Origin: Ostrinia nubilalis
Taxonomy: Eukaryota > Arthropoda > Insecta > Lepidoptera > Crambidae
Length of the DNA stretch: 64,000 bases
Direction of reading: 5' to 3'
Assembly (NCBI RefSeq): GCF_963855985.1
Contig: NC_087107.1
Span: 3,038,001-3,102,000 of the forward strand
Part shown: positions 32,251 through 41,639 of the stretch, piece after piece
Layout: the number at the start of each line of letters is the position of its first letter
How positions within the stretch are numbered: the first letter of the stretch is position 1
Notes under the pieces: generated by a model
The model's database searches: none
What the model was told of the DNA's origin: nothing
Seen by the model: the letters and a program-made list of their open reading frames with translations, nothing else
Position numbers and translations under genes: made by a program

Positions 32251-33389
32251 ATTTTGACACTATAATATCTAAGTTTTATAGGTTAATTACGGCAAAAATT
32301 ATGCCAATTTTCATAAGCCAGAGTAGATCAATATAACCTTGTAGTTTTACCTTCTTTCCTAGTTCTACCTGCTTTTCCATTTGGTGTTCTGTCGGGAAAA
32401 TTAAAGTGAGACCTTATCACGATATGCATGTAATGTCAAATTAAAACCCGCTCCTATTTAGGAGCAGGTTCAACCAGGCTACGATACGACTAGGCTATTA
32501 AAATTACAGGCTTGTTATATGCATGAATCAACACTTTATTATGCAAACTTCCATTCCTTAAAGTTACCTTACGGCTCTGCCTCGATTAAGTACGAATTCA
32601 TGTATTATGATAATATTTCACCATGATGATGTGAATTATGTGATGCATTTGTTCGGGCAATGTCAATTTTTAAGTTATAAAAGTGTTAACTACCTAGCTA
32701 TATTTTTTGTGAACCCCTGTTCTTTTTTTCTCGAATATAAGCTTTGTGGTCAAAATAATCGTCTTTCGATAGTAAAGAATTTGTTTTGAACCCTAATGCA
32801 GCTGACTTCGATCGGCATTACTGTTTCTCACACCATCTTAACTCTTTAAAATACATTTTAGTACACGTGGTCGTTTTTGATTAATAAAGAACTTGCCTAA
32901 TACATTGAGATAGAGCGGTAATACTGATCATTTTGCCATTATAGCTCTCAAACACGTTCGCGTGTAGATCGCATCTGTAAGCATCCCACTGATACATATT
33001 GTTTATGGCAAATAGGCCGTGAGATTCGACGATTTAAAAGGTATTAAGGCAAGTAAATCATACTGATCCAATCTTTTATGGAGGTAGAGGTAGTGGTAAG
33101 CTTAGTTGCACTTTTGGTAGATTAGTTTGTATAAAATTCAGACTCGTTGAGTACTATAAGGGAATTTTAAGTATTAATTAAGTACAGTATCAAACCACTT
33201 TCCGAAAACATCGAGGTTTTTATTTTCTTTCAATGTATTTCTTCGAGTAAGTTAACTTGAGTGTATTTTAAAATTAAGTTTAAAATAGTGTCCACTCAGC
33301 TTAAGCTACAGCTAAGGTTTAAAGCTAACCATGCCATGAGGTTGGTTATCAGTGGAAGCCAGTATTGCATAATTTGCATAGGTATACTA
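32251..33389. other. No gene seen
   Basis: AT-rich. A small hairpin CCCGCTCCTATTTAGGAGCA lies at 32448-32467. No element or exon recognised. Confidence 0.35.
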
Positions 33390-33540
33390 CAGGAGTCTTC
33401 CCACCTCTCGTACCCACCGCTGCAACTCCTGTATAGCGAGGATCTACAGTTAGACCGCCAATAAAAACTAAATCAGTGTAGGTCAAGTTTGTCCCGGGGG
33501 AAAGTTATACTGCCATTGGACCCGCAACGAAATTAATCGA
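33390..33540 (+). repeat. Dispersed repeat with CTGCAACTCCTG core, copy 2
   Basis: CGCTGCAACTCCTGTATAGC, GAGGATCTACAGTTAGACCG, AAGTTTGTCCCGGGGGAAAG and GACCCGCAACGAAATTAATC match the - strand of 4460-4600 in order. Class unknown. Confidence 0.6.
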
Positions 33541-33586
33541 GAATATAAGAGAAGTTTGAAGTTAAGGATTACATTTTAATGCTCAT

Positions 33587-33882
33587 CGTTCGTTCGTTTC
33601 AGCCGAATGACGTCCGACAATAGTGACTGAGTTTCTTGCGCTGCTTCTTCTCAGCACTGGCCCATTTATTGTCCCGAAGCAGTGTTAGGATTAATACTGG
33701 GACGTGTAAAAGCGCTTTTTAAAAGCCTATTTGCTTGAGTTGTTAGTTGCATAGTTTTATAAGTTTTTCACTGCTGAATAAAGGGCTCCCCCAAGGATTT
33801 CCACAAAGACTGGTCCTGCGCCGCCTGCATCCAGGCACCTCCTGCGACCAACAGATCGTCAGTCCACCTAGTGGGGGACTAG
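33587..33882 (-). mobile_element. RTE-type LINE 3' end, AACG-tail, interrupted
   Basis: The - strand codes for PTRWTDDLLVAGGAW-like residues and ends through GGCTGAAACGAACGAACG. TTAATGCTCAT (33576-33586) and TTATTGCTCAT (33883-33893) form an 11-bp target duplication with one change. The copy is split at 33615/33769 by a CR1-like fragment: GACGTCC at one side and CACTGCTGAATAAAGG at the other would be joined in the uninterrupted copy (compare 32160). Confidence 0.8.
33616..33768 (+). mobile_element. CR1-like LINE 3' fragment, copy 2, nested
   Basis: GTGACTGAGTTTCTTGCGCT, GCTTCTTCTCAGCACTGGCC and CATTTATTGTCCCGAAGC match 11651-11811. It sits inside the RTE copy at 33587-33882, so it is the later of the two events. 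The tail is short and its target duplication is not obvious. Confidence 0.65.
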
Positions 33883-33893
33883 TTATTGCTCAT

Positions 33894-35397
33894 ATAATAA
33901 AAGTATTCATACGACTTGTAGCAACACATCGCGTCACTTTCGCACGGTGTAATTTCGTATGCGCGCTTCCCGCATGCGCGAACGCTTCTTATACCACAAT
34001 TATATTTCTGCTCTATTGCCTTTTTTGCTGTATTTTCATTAAATTTATTGGAACGTTCCGCTACGATTATAATAGATGTCTCCTTAGTAATTTAGGTAGA
34101 CACCGCAATTTTATTAAAGTTTATCAAGGTTTTTAGAGAAATAGTTAATTGACGATTGAATATAATGTAAGTACTCGTAGATTTATCTATTTCGTGAAGT
34201 TGTCGCGGTTACGTTAGACGAAAAAGTCGGCAACATTTTTACATGAAAGTGAGTTTTATAAGAATTGAGAATATTTACAAACTTAACTACAACTCTACTT
34301 AGATCAAATCACATTATTATTAGGAGTATACGAGTAATGTAATACCCAGCCATAATGTGTGTTTATCACATTTTATGAGTCCACTTTAGTAGAGCATGCC
34401 TTTAAGTTTTTTCTTTGACGAAGCAAACGAAAGTAGACAGCCAAAGATTATTCCTATCATAAAATCGATCAAATACATCTAATTTTATATCTTTAGTATA
34501 CATAAATCGTTAAGCTCAGCAATACTCAGCACGTCTTCACACTAAATCTGGTCGTTAAACAAACTGATACGATCAGTTTACGTCGTGTCGTGGGATGGGA
34601 CTGAGTTGATATATTTTCGATTATACTGCTGAATTATACCTCATGCTTGGGAGAAAGTTTCGTTCATAAAAAACATTAACAAGTCGGTTCATCATCATTA
34701 GATTATTCAGTCTCCACTGCAGGAACAGACTCTCTCTAATTTACCAGAGGCATATGAGGATTTGGTCTTATTTCACCACCTTGGTGAGACAAATCGGAGA
34801 GGTCTGATGTTCCGATACTTATTGTCCCTAAGTGCCTTATAATAGGATTTTTTTTTATGAACCACAAGGCATGTGGGTTGTGGGGTGCCTATGAGGGCAA
34901 ATCCATAAATTGTATAGTTAGTATTTTTGAAACATGTACGTACATATAGTTTTGAATACTGTTGTGAATAACTGAAAAAGATACATTTATGTTGTAACTA
35001 TTGGTTCTTGTTAATTTATATTCCATGTAGTTCTTTGCACTCAATATATTTTTTTTCCGTATTTATGACTAAAACTATAATAAAGCAACATCGCGTAAAA
35101 AGTGAGGAAGTATTTATTCATACGCTACATCACAAACGGCAGGGTAGAGCGACATTCAATATAATTTTCCATGTTGTTCCCACAGTAAAATTAGCTGTGC
35201 TTTGTTTGATGCTGTTTTTACAGACACAATCACTCCATTTCATTCAATATTCCTTGTTTGAAATAGTATTGGAATACCTACTAATTAAATTAAACAAGAA
35301 TGCAATAAAAGATGCATCATTATGAACATGACATGTATCAATCAATGTAACATAATATTTTCCATGCATGTACTCCATATTTTCGTATTTATTACCA
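33894..35397. other. No gene; one reverse ATGTCGTAAGA-family piece
   Basis: 34712-34800 carries CTCTCTAATTTACCAGAGGC and ATATGAGGATTTGGTC, the reverse of the family at 4625. The frames at 33747-34136 and 35008-35325 are longer than most but show no domain. The first overlaps the RTE copy. Confidence 0.4.
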
Positions 35398-35563
35398 CAC
35401 TAGCTTTTGCCCACGACTTCGCCCGCCTAAAATTATCATTTTCACAAATCATTTATAGCCTGTAATATGTTTAAACAATAATACTGTAAATTTTCATCAA
35501 AACAAACATACAAACATGTTAACATCCACACCAACTTTCGCGTTTATAATATTAGTAGGATAG
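35398..35563 (+). repeat. GACTTCG-type dispersed repeat, variant
   Basis: Head ACTAGCTTTTGCCCACGACT then TCGCCCGCC; tail CAACTTTCGCGTTTATAATA then TTAGTAGGAT. Related to 9580-9690 and, in reverse, 35930-36097. Confidence 0.65.
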
Positions 35564-35929
35564 GCTATTTTACGGACAGGCGTTCTATAATGTGGACAGG
35601 CGTTCTACATTTTATTTGGATGACATTGCGATCATGCATATAACGCAAACAAAAGGTTGGAAACTAATTCTAATATATCGATCATAGTTCATTAATTGTG
35701 AACACATTGCATAAAGTACCACCCACTTGTATAATCCCTATTGTCTATGAACATAGTCAAAATTGCACCATCACTCAGTTAATTTAGCGAGACATCCATC
35801 AGTCCATAGAAAGAGGATTGTATGGAATCCCGCATCGATTCATCATACAAATCGATATATCACGATCAATTATATAATTTGTTGCAATTATACATGAACA
35901 TGTTGCAGCCAGTCTTGTATTCTTCTTTA

Positions 35930-36097
35930 AGTTGGATGTCTGGATGTTTGTTACTCTTTCACGCAAAAACTACAGAACGGATTTTGTTGAAACTTTACAG
36001 TAATATTGTTTATAACCCAGATTAACATATAGGCTATAATTTATGCCGATCTGTGACACTAAATTTCATGCGGGTGAAGCCGCGGGCAAAAGCTAGT
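35930..36097 (-). repeat. GACTTCG-type dispersed repeat, variant (reverse)
   Basis: The - strand starts AACTAGCTTTTGCCCGCGGC, TTCACCCGCATGAAATTTAG and runs to AAATCCGTTCTGTAGTTTTT and GCGTGAAAGAGTAACAAAC. Same subfamily as 35398-35563 in opposite orientation. Confidence 0.65.
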
Positions 36098-36284
36098 TAG
36101 ATATAAGTTTGCAACGAGGCGCATCACATAGCGCTCATAGCGCACATGCCTTAGCGTGCGCCAACCCGCGGTAGTTGCGTGCGCGCAGATAAACGATCAT
36201 AGAGTCGCGGAGGTGGCGCAAACATAGAGCGGAAGCGGATTAGATAAAAACTTACTTGTACATATTACGAATCGGTTCACCACA
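36098..36284. other. GC-richer patch of unknown nature
   Basis: 36116-36236 has repeated GCGC-containing steps (AGCGCTCATAGCGCACATGC, GCGTGCGCCAACCCGCGG, GTGCGCGCAGATAAACG). No end repeats or frames. It could be a regulatory island or a repeat remnant. Confidence 0.3.
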
Positions 36285-36294
36285 GTAGTCTAAC

Positions 36295-36517
36295 AATGGG
36301 CCGACGGCCGATGAGGCAGCAAGGTTCTGGAATGGAGGCCGCGTGCCGGAAAACGCAGCGTGGGACATCCACCTACAAGGTGGATCGACGACATCGTAAA
36401 GGTAGCAGGGAAGCGCTGGACGCAAGCCGCTACCAATCGATCAACATGGAAAGCATTGGGGGAGGCCTATGTTCAGCAGTGGACGTCCTATGGCTGAAAT
36501 GATGATGATGATGATGA
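36295..36517 (+). mobile_element. RTE-type LINE 3' end, TGA-tail
   Basis: Frame: GSKVLEWRPRAGKRSVGHPP, TRWIDDIVKVAGKRWTQAAT, NRSTWKALGEAYVQQWTSYG, stop, then a (TGA)n tail. A stop just before GSK (CGATGA where kin have CGATGG) and a lost frame further left mark decay. GTAGTCTAAC (36285-36294) and GTAGTCCAAC (36518-36527) are a 10-bp target duplication with one change. Confidence 0.88.
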
Positions 36518-36664
36518 GTAGTCCAACGGCTGCAAAATTCGACACCGCGTTCCTCAGATCACAATTCTGCCAATCCGATACCAACACCAATAGGTTATTG
36601 TCACTAAGTTGTAAAATTTTAGTATTGAATAAGCTGTATAGTTCCAGAAGAGTAGAATAGGATC

Positions 36665-36800
36665 ATCATAGGATCTCTCGTGAATGTCGTAAAAGGAGAC
36701 TAAGAGACAAGGCCTTTTTCACACTTGCCAGCGTGTGGAGTGAAGACCAAATTCTGTGTTTGCCTCTAGCAAATTAGAAATAGTGTTCTTACAGTGGAAA
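36665..36800 (+). repeat. Dispersed repeat with ATGTCGTAAGA core, copy 4
   Basis: GTGAATGTCGTAAAAGGAGA, CTAAGAGACAAGG, AGACCAAATTCTGTGTTTGC and CTCTAGCAAATTAGAAATAG then GGAAACTAAATGAACTGATA: the fullest copy with 4625-4760. Confidence 0.6.
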
Positions 36801-37111
36801 CTAAATGAACTGATAACCTAATAAGCCCTCAGAATCATCCTTTTCTGTTCTTTTACCCTCTTCTTGCACCCGCCAGAATTCGAACCCGCTACAAGCTTAT
36901 CCCTCGCACCGCATTCACTTTCACCAATCTAGCGGGATGCGCAGGAGTCGCCCAACCGAGAAATCGATTCAGAAATCATTTAATCGTCGGCGTCGTGCTG
37001 TAATACGACATAATGAAATATTTACCTCGTACGTACGTAGTGGAATATTGATATTCTTACTCGTAGACGATAGACAGACAACCTAAATTATCGCTGTTTT
37101 TTAAAGAAATC
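36801..37111. other. No gene seen
   Basis: Partly GC-richer (CGCCAGAATTCGAACCCGCT at 36871) and then AT-rich. AATTCGAACCCGCTAC may be a reversed B box of a tRNA-like SINE, but no A box or tail was found. Confidence 0.3.
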
Positions 37112-37308
37112 TATATTTATAAAAGCGAAAGATCACTGACTGATTGACTGACTGACTCACTCACTCATCACGAAATCTCAGAAACTACAAGTGCTGGGAG
37201 TCTAAAATCTTGCATGGGGGTTCCTTTTAGAACGTAGGTGCTCACTAAGAAAGGATTTTACGAAACTCCACTCCTAAGGGGCTAAAACGGGATCCACGCG
37301 TTTGAAGT
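37112..37308 (-). repeat. GCGGCCGC-head family, copy 3 (head lost)
   Basis: On the + strand: ACTGACTGACTCACTCACTC tail, CACGAAATCTCAGAAACTAC, GAACGTAGGTGCTCACTAAG, AAAGGATTTTACGAAACTCC, AACGGGATCCACGCGTTTGA. It lacks the GCGGCCGC head. Its unbroken CTCACTAAGAAAGG stretch shows what the interrupted copy at 46346-46977 looked like before insertion. Confidence 0.75.
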
Positions 37309-37460
37309 CCTTTTGATAGCGCAGAAAAGTGTTAACGACTCTATCTATATTTTTTCTATAGTATCAATCATGAAGAATAGTTTGGAAGGGTTGTATAATT
37401 ATGTACTAATTAACCAGTGAACTCCATCGATTTCCCTACCACGTTACATATTTATATGTT

Positions 37461-38512
37461 ACTAGCGGCCGCACACAGGTGAAATTTGCTCAAAAGTTGG
37501 CCAAAATTACGTTAAGTGTGTTTATGCCTATATATTGCTGTAGTCTGTCTAAAATAATAGTTTAAAGGTGATTTAAAAAGAAAAAGTAACAAATGTTTTC
37601 ATTGATGTATTTAGTCTTACTAATAATTTGTTAAAAATTTGATAAATTTTAAAAAATACAATTACGATGCAGAAGTTATTTTTGGTTCTTTTAAAAGTTT
37701 TATTACATCTTAAGGATAGGGAATACTAATGGAATGCTGTTCTGGGAACTGCCTGAAAACATATTATGAGTATTTTTAAAATTCATAAAAATTGTCAGTT
37801 TTGCAATATTTTGTTTAGGTGACGCAGTTTGACGCAGCTAATTTTGGTGTCATATGAAAGCCATAGATATGTTCTTTCGAAATATGTAAAAGAAACGGGT
37901 TGATCGCGCTTGATCATGAACTTTTTCACTGTTTAAAAAAAATAAACTCTTAAAATATAGACTTCTATTCAAACCTATATATCTATAACATAGTAAGTAA
38001 TGTAGACTGTTTAGTAATACAGAAATAATAAACTAACCTGGATGTATAGATTCCATATGTTTTATACCAAATATCAACTAAATAAAAGTTAAACGTTGTT
38101 GTTAAACAAGAGCTAAAAATTATAAAAATTACTCAACAAGAAAAACTGTTTAAATCAAATGTTGTGGGTATCTGGATAAAAAGTGTTAAACTTTTTAAAT
38201 ATCATTTATAGATGGCGCCATATGTCTTGTTCCTATATTAGGTTACTAATTTAGAATCGGAGTAACTTTGCTTTTTTTAATTTTGGCCACAAATTACGTA
38301 CATTTCACCTGTGTGGGCCGCCCGCGACTTCGTACGCGTGATCCCGTTTTACCCCCTTGGGGGTGGAGTTTCGTAAAATCCTTTCTTAGCGGATGCCTAC
38401 GTCATAACATCTACCTGCATGCCAGATTTCATCCCGATCCGTCCAGTGGTTTGAGCTGTGCGTTGATAGATCACTATGTCAGTCAGTCAGTCAGTCACTT
38501 TTGAGTTTTATA
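37461..38512 (+). repeat. GCGGCCGC-head family, copy 4, split by an 844-bp element
   Basis: ACTAGCGGCCG at 37461-37471 is continued at 38316 by GGCCGCCCGCGACTTCGTAC, GCGTGATCCCGTTTTACCCC and on to TCAGTCAGTCAGTCAC at 38498. Between lies a foreign element (37472-38315). A second foreign element (38513-40184) begins just past its 3' tail. Confidence 0.85.
37472..38315. mobile_element. 844-bp DNA transposon with CACACAGG ends and 5-bp duplication
   Basis: Perfect 14-bp terminal repeats CACACAGGTGAAAT / ATTTCACCTGTGTG, with TGGCCAAAATTA repeated in inverted form about 15 bases further in. GGCCG on both sides (37467-37471, 38316-38320) is a perfect 5-bp target duplication, confirmed because the host repeat elsewhere has it only once. 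A 5-bp GC-rich duplication with CAC ends recalls Transib, but the ends do not match the usual Transib CACWATG. No transposase frame is present. Confidence 0.85.
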
Positions 38513-40184
38513 TACAGGGTGACAGGTAAAGCGATACATTCCTTGAAAGGGGTTAAAGTAGAGCTTATTTGCAGTCATTTAAGTCATATGACACCATGTC
38601 CGAAACTTGTTAATTTCCAAGTTATTCAAGATTTAAGTATTTTTTTAAAAATCTCCAGTTTTTATGTTAAAATGTACCCTTGTAATGAAGAATACGGAAT
38701 AATCTTAACTTTTTTGTTGTATTCGTATAGCTAAATAATAAGATTGACATTTTAAATTAAAATTTGCAAGAAAGAATCGTCATTACTCAAGTAAAAGCTA
38801 AAAAACCATGTATTATTTTGCAAAAAAAATATGTTTTAGGTAATTAAACGAAGAATTACCAAGAAAAAATGCATGGAATGTTGTGTACAAATTACAGAAT
38901 TTAGTTCCTTGATTCATTAGCTATTCAAAAAGGTACAGGTGTTTAACAAACACTACATAATTATTTTTTTATTTGAATTTAAACGTCTAGTAAGATACTT
39001 TCATAAAAAAATTAATAAATAAAAAAGTCACACTAACAACTATTCTTGGGTCTCGATAAATGAAAAACTTAGTATTTTAATAATATTGTATCACCTAATT
39101 TTATTTAGGTACATTATTTTAAGTCCTGCTCAAACTGTGAGCCCCGTCTTCTAATACAAGCTCGTAGTCTGTTTCTCACTTCTGTTTTTGTGACTCTTGT
39201 TGTCAAACTTTGCTGAATATCTTGAGCTGCCCTCTGAATGCGCTCACGAAGCTTTCACACACACAGCACACTTTCGGCTCAGTGTACGCCAATGGATGGA
39301 TCAACAATATCCACTTCGTTGGATTGGGCACGGTGGACCCATTTCTTGGCCAGCCAGAAGTCCGGATCTGACCCCTTGCGATTTTTATTTATGGGGTCAC
39401 ATGAAGTATCTCTTGTATGTAACCCCCGTAAACAACGAGCAACAGCTTCGTGAGCGCATTCAGAGGGCAGCTCAAGATATTCAGCAGTTTGACAACAAGA
39501 GTCACAAAAACAAAAGTGAGAAACAGACTACGAGCTTGTATTAGAAGACGGGGGCTCACAGTTTGAGCAGGACTTAAAATAATGTACCTAGATAAAATTA
39601 GGTGATACAATTATTATTAAAATACTAAGTTTTTCATTTATTGAGACCCAAGAACAGTTGTTAGTGTGACTTTTTTATTTATTTATTTTTTTATGAAAGT
39701 ATCTTACTAGACGTTTAAATTCAAATAAAAAAATAATTAAGTAGTGTTTGTTAAACACCTGTACCTTTTTGAATAGCTAATGAATCAAGGAACTAAATTC
39801 TGTAATTTGTACACAACATTCCATAAATTTTTTCTTGGTAATTCTTCGTTTAATTACCTAAAACATATTTTTTTTGCAAAATAATACATGGTTTTTTAGC
39901 TTTTACTTGAGTAATGACGATTCTTTCTTGCAAATTTTAATTTAAAATGTCAATCTTATTATTTAGCTATACGAATACAATAAAAAAGTTAAGATTATTC
40001 CGTATTCTTCATTACAAGGGTACATTTTAACATAAAAACTGGAGATTTTTTAAAAAATACTTAAATCTTGAATAACTTGGAAATGAACAAGTTTCGGACA
40101 TGGTGTCATATGACTTAAGTGACTGCAAATAAGCTCTACTTTAACCCCTTTCAAGGAATGTATCGCTTTACCTGTCACCCTGTA
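38513..40184 (+). mobile_element. Fold-back mariner-type element, 739-bp inverted arms
   Basis: Arms 38515-39253 and 39444-40182 are near-identical inverted copies of equal length, around a 190-base unique centre. The ends are CAGGGTGACAGGTAAAGCGA with TA outside. Both arms hold the same 3' end of a transposase gene plus its trailing region; only the right arm is in frame with the centre. The original 5' half (TIR and N-terminal transposase) is missing, replaced by an inverted copy of the 3' half. It is inserted at a TA just beyond the tail of the repeat at 37461-38512. Confidence 0.92.
39197..39544 (+). pseudogene. C-terminal part of a mariner-like transposase
   Basis: The frame contains VRQWMDQQYPLRWIGHGGPI, SWPARSPDLTPCDFYLWGHM, KYLLYVTPVNNEQQLRERIQ and RAAQDIQQF before a stop. 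SPDLTPCDFYLWG is the block around the last catalytic acidic residue (D in DLTPCDF) of Tc1/mariner-type DDE enzymes. The N-terminal DNA-binding part and the first two catalytic residues are absent, so it is not active. The first about 19 residues are antisense arm sequence, not transposase. Confidence 0.85.
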
Positions 40185-40186
40185 TA

Positions 40187-40547
40187 TGTATATTCTGACA
40201 CTAACAAGGCCTCAAACCGGCCAACTAGCTAAACAGAGAAAGTACTAAATCGTGCTCTATCGTGATGCATGCGTGGGTAAGCCCTAACTTATGTCAACTT
40301 TGCGAATAGTTATTGAATTTCAATGTTATTTAGGACCGAAATCTGTTAGTATAATTGACATTGGTATGGAGAAATTGACCATTGCTTGAGCGAGAAAGTT
40401 TACACGTGACTTACTCGTAGGAGCACTGAAATTTCACTGATTTCCAATGCCAAATTTGGTCCTTCATGGAGAATTGAACTGACTAAATATTAGCGATTAT
40501 CGCTACTTTAAAGTAACTTATCGCAACATACTTAGGGTAACATAAAC
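40187..40547. other. No gene seen
   Basis: AT-rich; no element ends or coding signal. Confidence 0.3.
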
Positions 40548-40550
40548 TTA

Positions 40551-40696
40551 CGCCCGTATTCACAAACGATGCTTGCTTAAGTGATGCAACAATACGAACG
40601 CACAGCGTTGAATAAAGCTCTGTGATTGGTTCGTGTGTGACCCTGTGCGTCCACGGGCACTGTGAGACCTTACAGTAATATTTATGAATACGGGCG
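40551..40696. mobile_element. 146-bp MITE family (CGCCCGTATTCAC), copy 3
   Basis: Ends CGCCCGTATTCACAAAC and, from the other strand, CGCCCGTATTCATAAAT, with TTA directly outside both (40548-40550, 40697-40699). The 3-bp TWA duplication points to the PIF/Harbinger superfamily. Core AACGCACAGCGTTGAATAAA and GCTCTGTGATTGGTTCGTGT is shared with all other copies. Confidence 0.9.
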
Positions 40697-40699
40697 TTA

Positions 40700-41639
40700 C
40701 ACTCTACAAGATCTAACAGCGTCAGAGACGATTTCCTAAGTTAGTTCGTTAGTAAACAATACCACTTGTAAAATTGGAAGGTTAAAGCGTTAAAGTATAC
40801 AAATATAACATTAAAACCGTTAACCTATTTCAGCAAATAATTTGACTTGAATTTGAGGACATTTTACCGCATAAAATGCAACCAACATCGGCATCGCTAA
40901 TGGCTAAGGTCATAAGCCCATGGGGGTTAAATTATACGGCCTATAGTCATAATATAGGGAAAATATTCCCCCATTGTCTGGGATCGGAGAAATTGCATGC
41001 GGAATAAGCGACTTAGAAGTTAGACTTCATTATAGGGCTGCCACTGCCACCGATTTAACTTGAGACATTCTTCGAAATTGACAGTTGGTATTGACAGCTC
41101 AATTTGAAAATAGAAGCATACATGAGTAGCATTTCTAATGTGTCAAATTAATAAAATCAGTCTAGTTCATTTTTGATGGTATTAGAAATCATGAATTGTC
41201 AAACTTACTTTATTTTCTACTCCATATGAGATGTATTTTGCTTTAACACCTGAGCTATTAAAATTATACATAACAAAGACGCAGCTAACTAATTTTGCAA
41301 TAGTTAAACTGTAGTGACAACCCTAAGTGAGTGATAAAAGCCTTTGACCCAGGTTCAAACTTTCAAACGGTACAGCAGGTAGTGCTGAGGACACCCGTTT
41401 AGCGAGCTTGCAACGGGGCGTCTTAGCTAGCTCAGTCTGACACCCCGCTGTTTAGTACTAAGTCCCAGTTCGCCTTCTGCGATGAGGGATGTGTACCTAT
41501 CCAGGATGCCTACAGGGATATTTGACCAAGGAAACGCACAATCAATAACACAATGGCACTTTGTAATTCAGGTTCCACAATATTTTACTTATTCTAGTTT
41601 CACTGACTCTAAATTACTATTATTTAAATAACGAGCAAG
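40700..41639. other. No gene seen
   Basis: AT-rich to about 41340, then more mixed (AGCGAGCTTGCAACGGGGCG, TCTGACACCCCGCTGTTTAG) towards the GC-rich block. No element ends found. Confidence 0.35.

Noticed and set aside
33747..34136. 129-residue + strand frame
   Set aside because: It begins in antisense RTE sequence and has no recognisable domain downstream.
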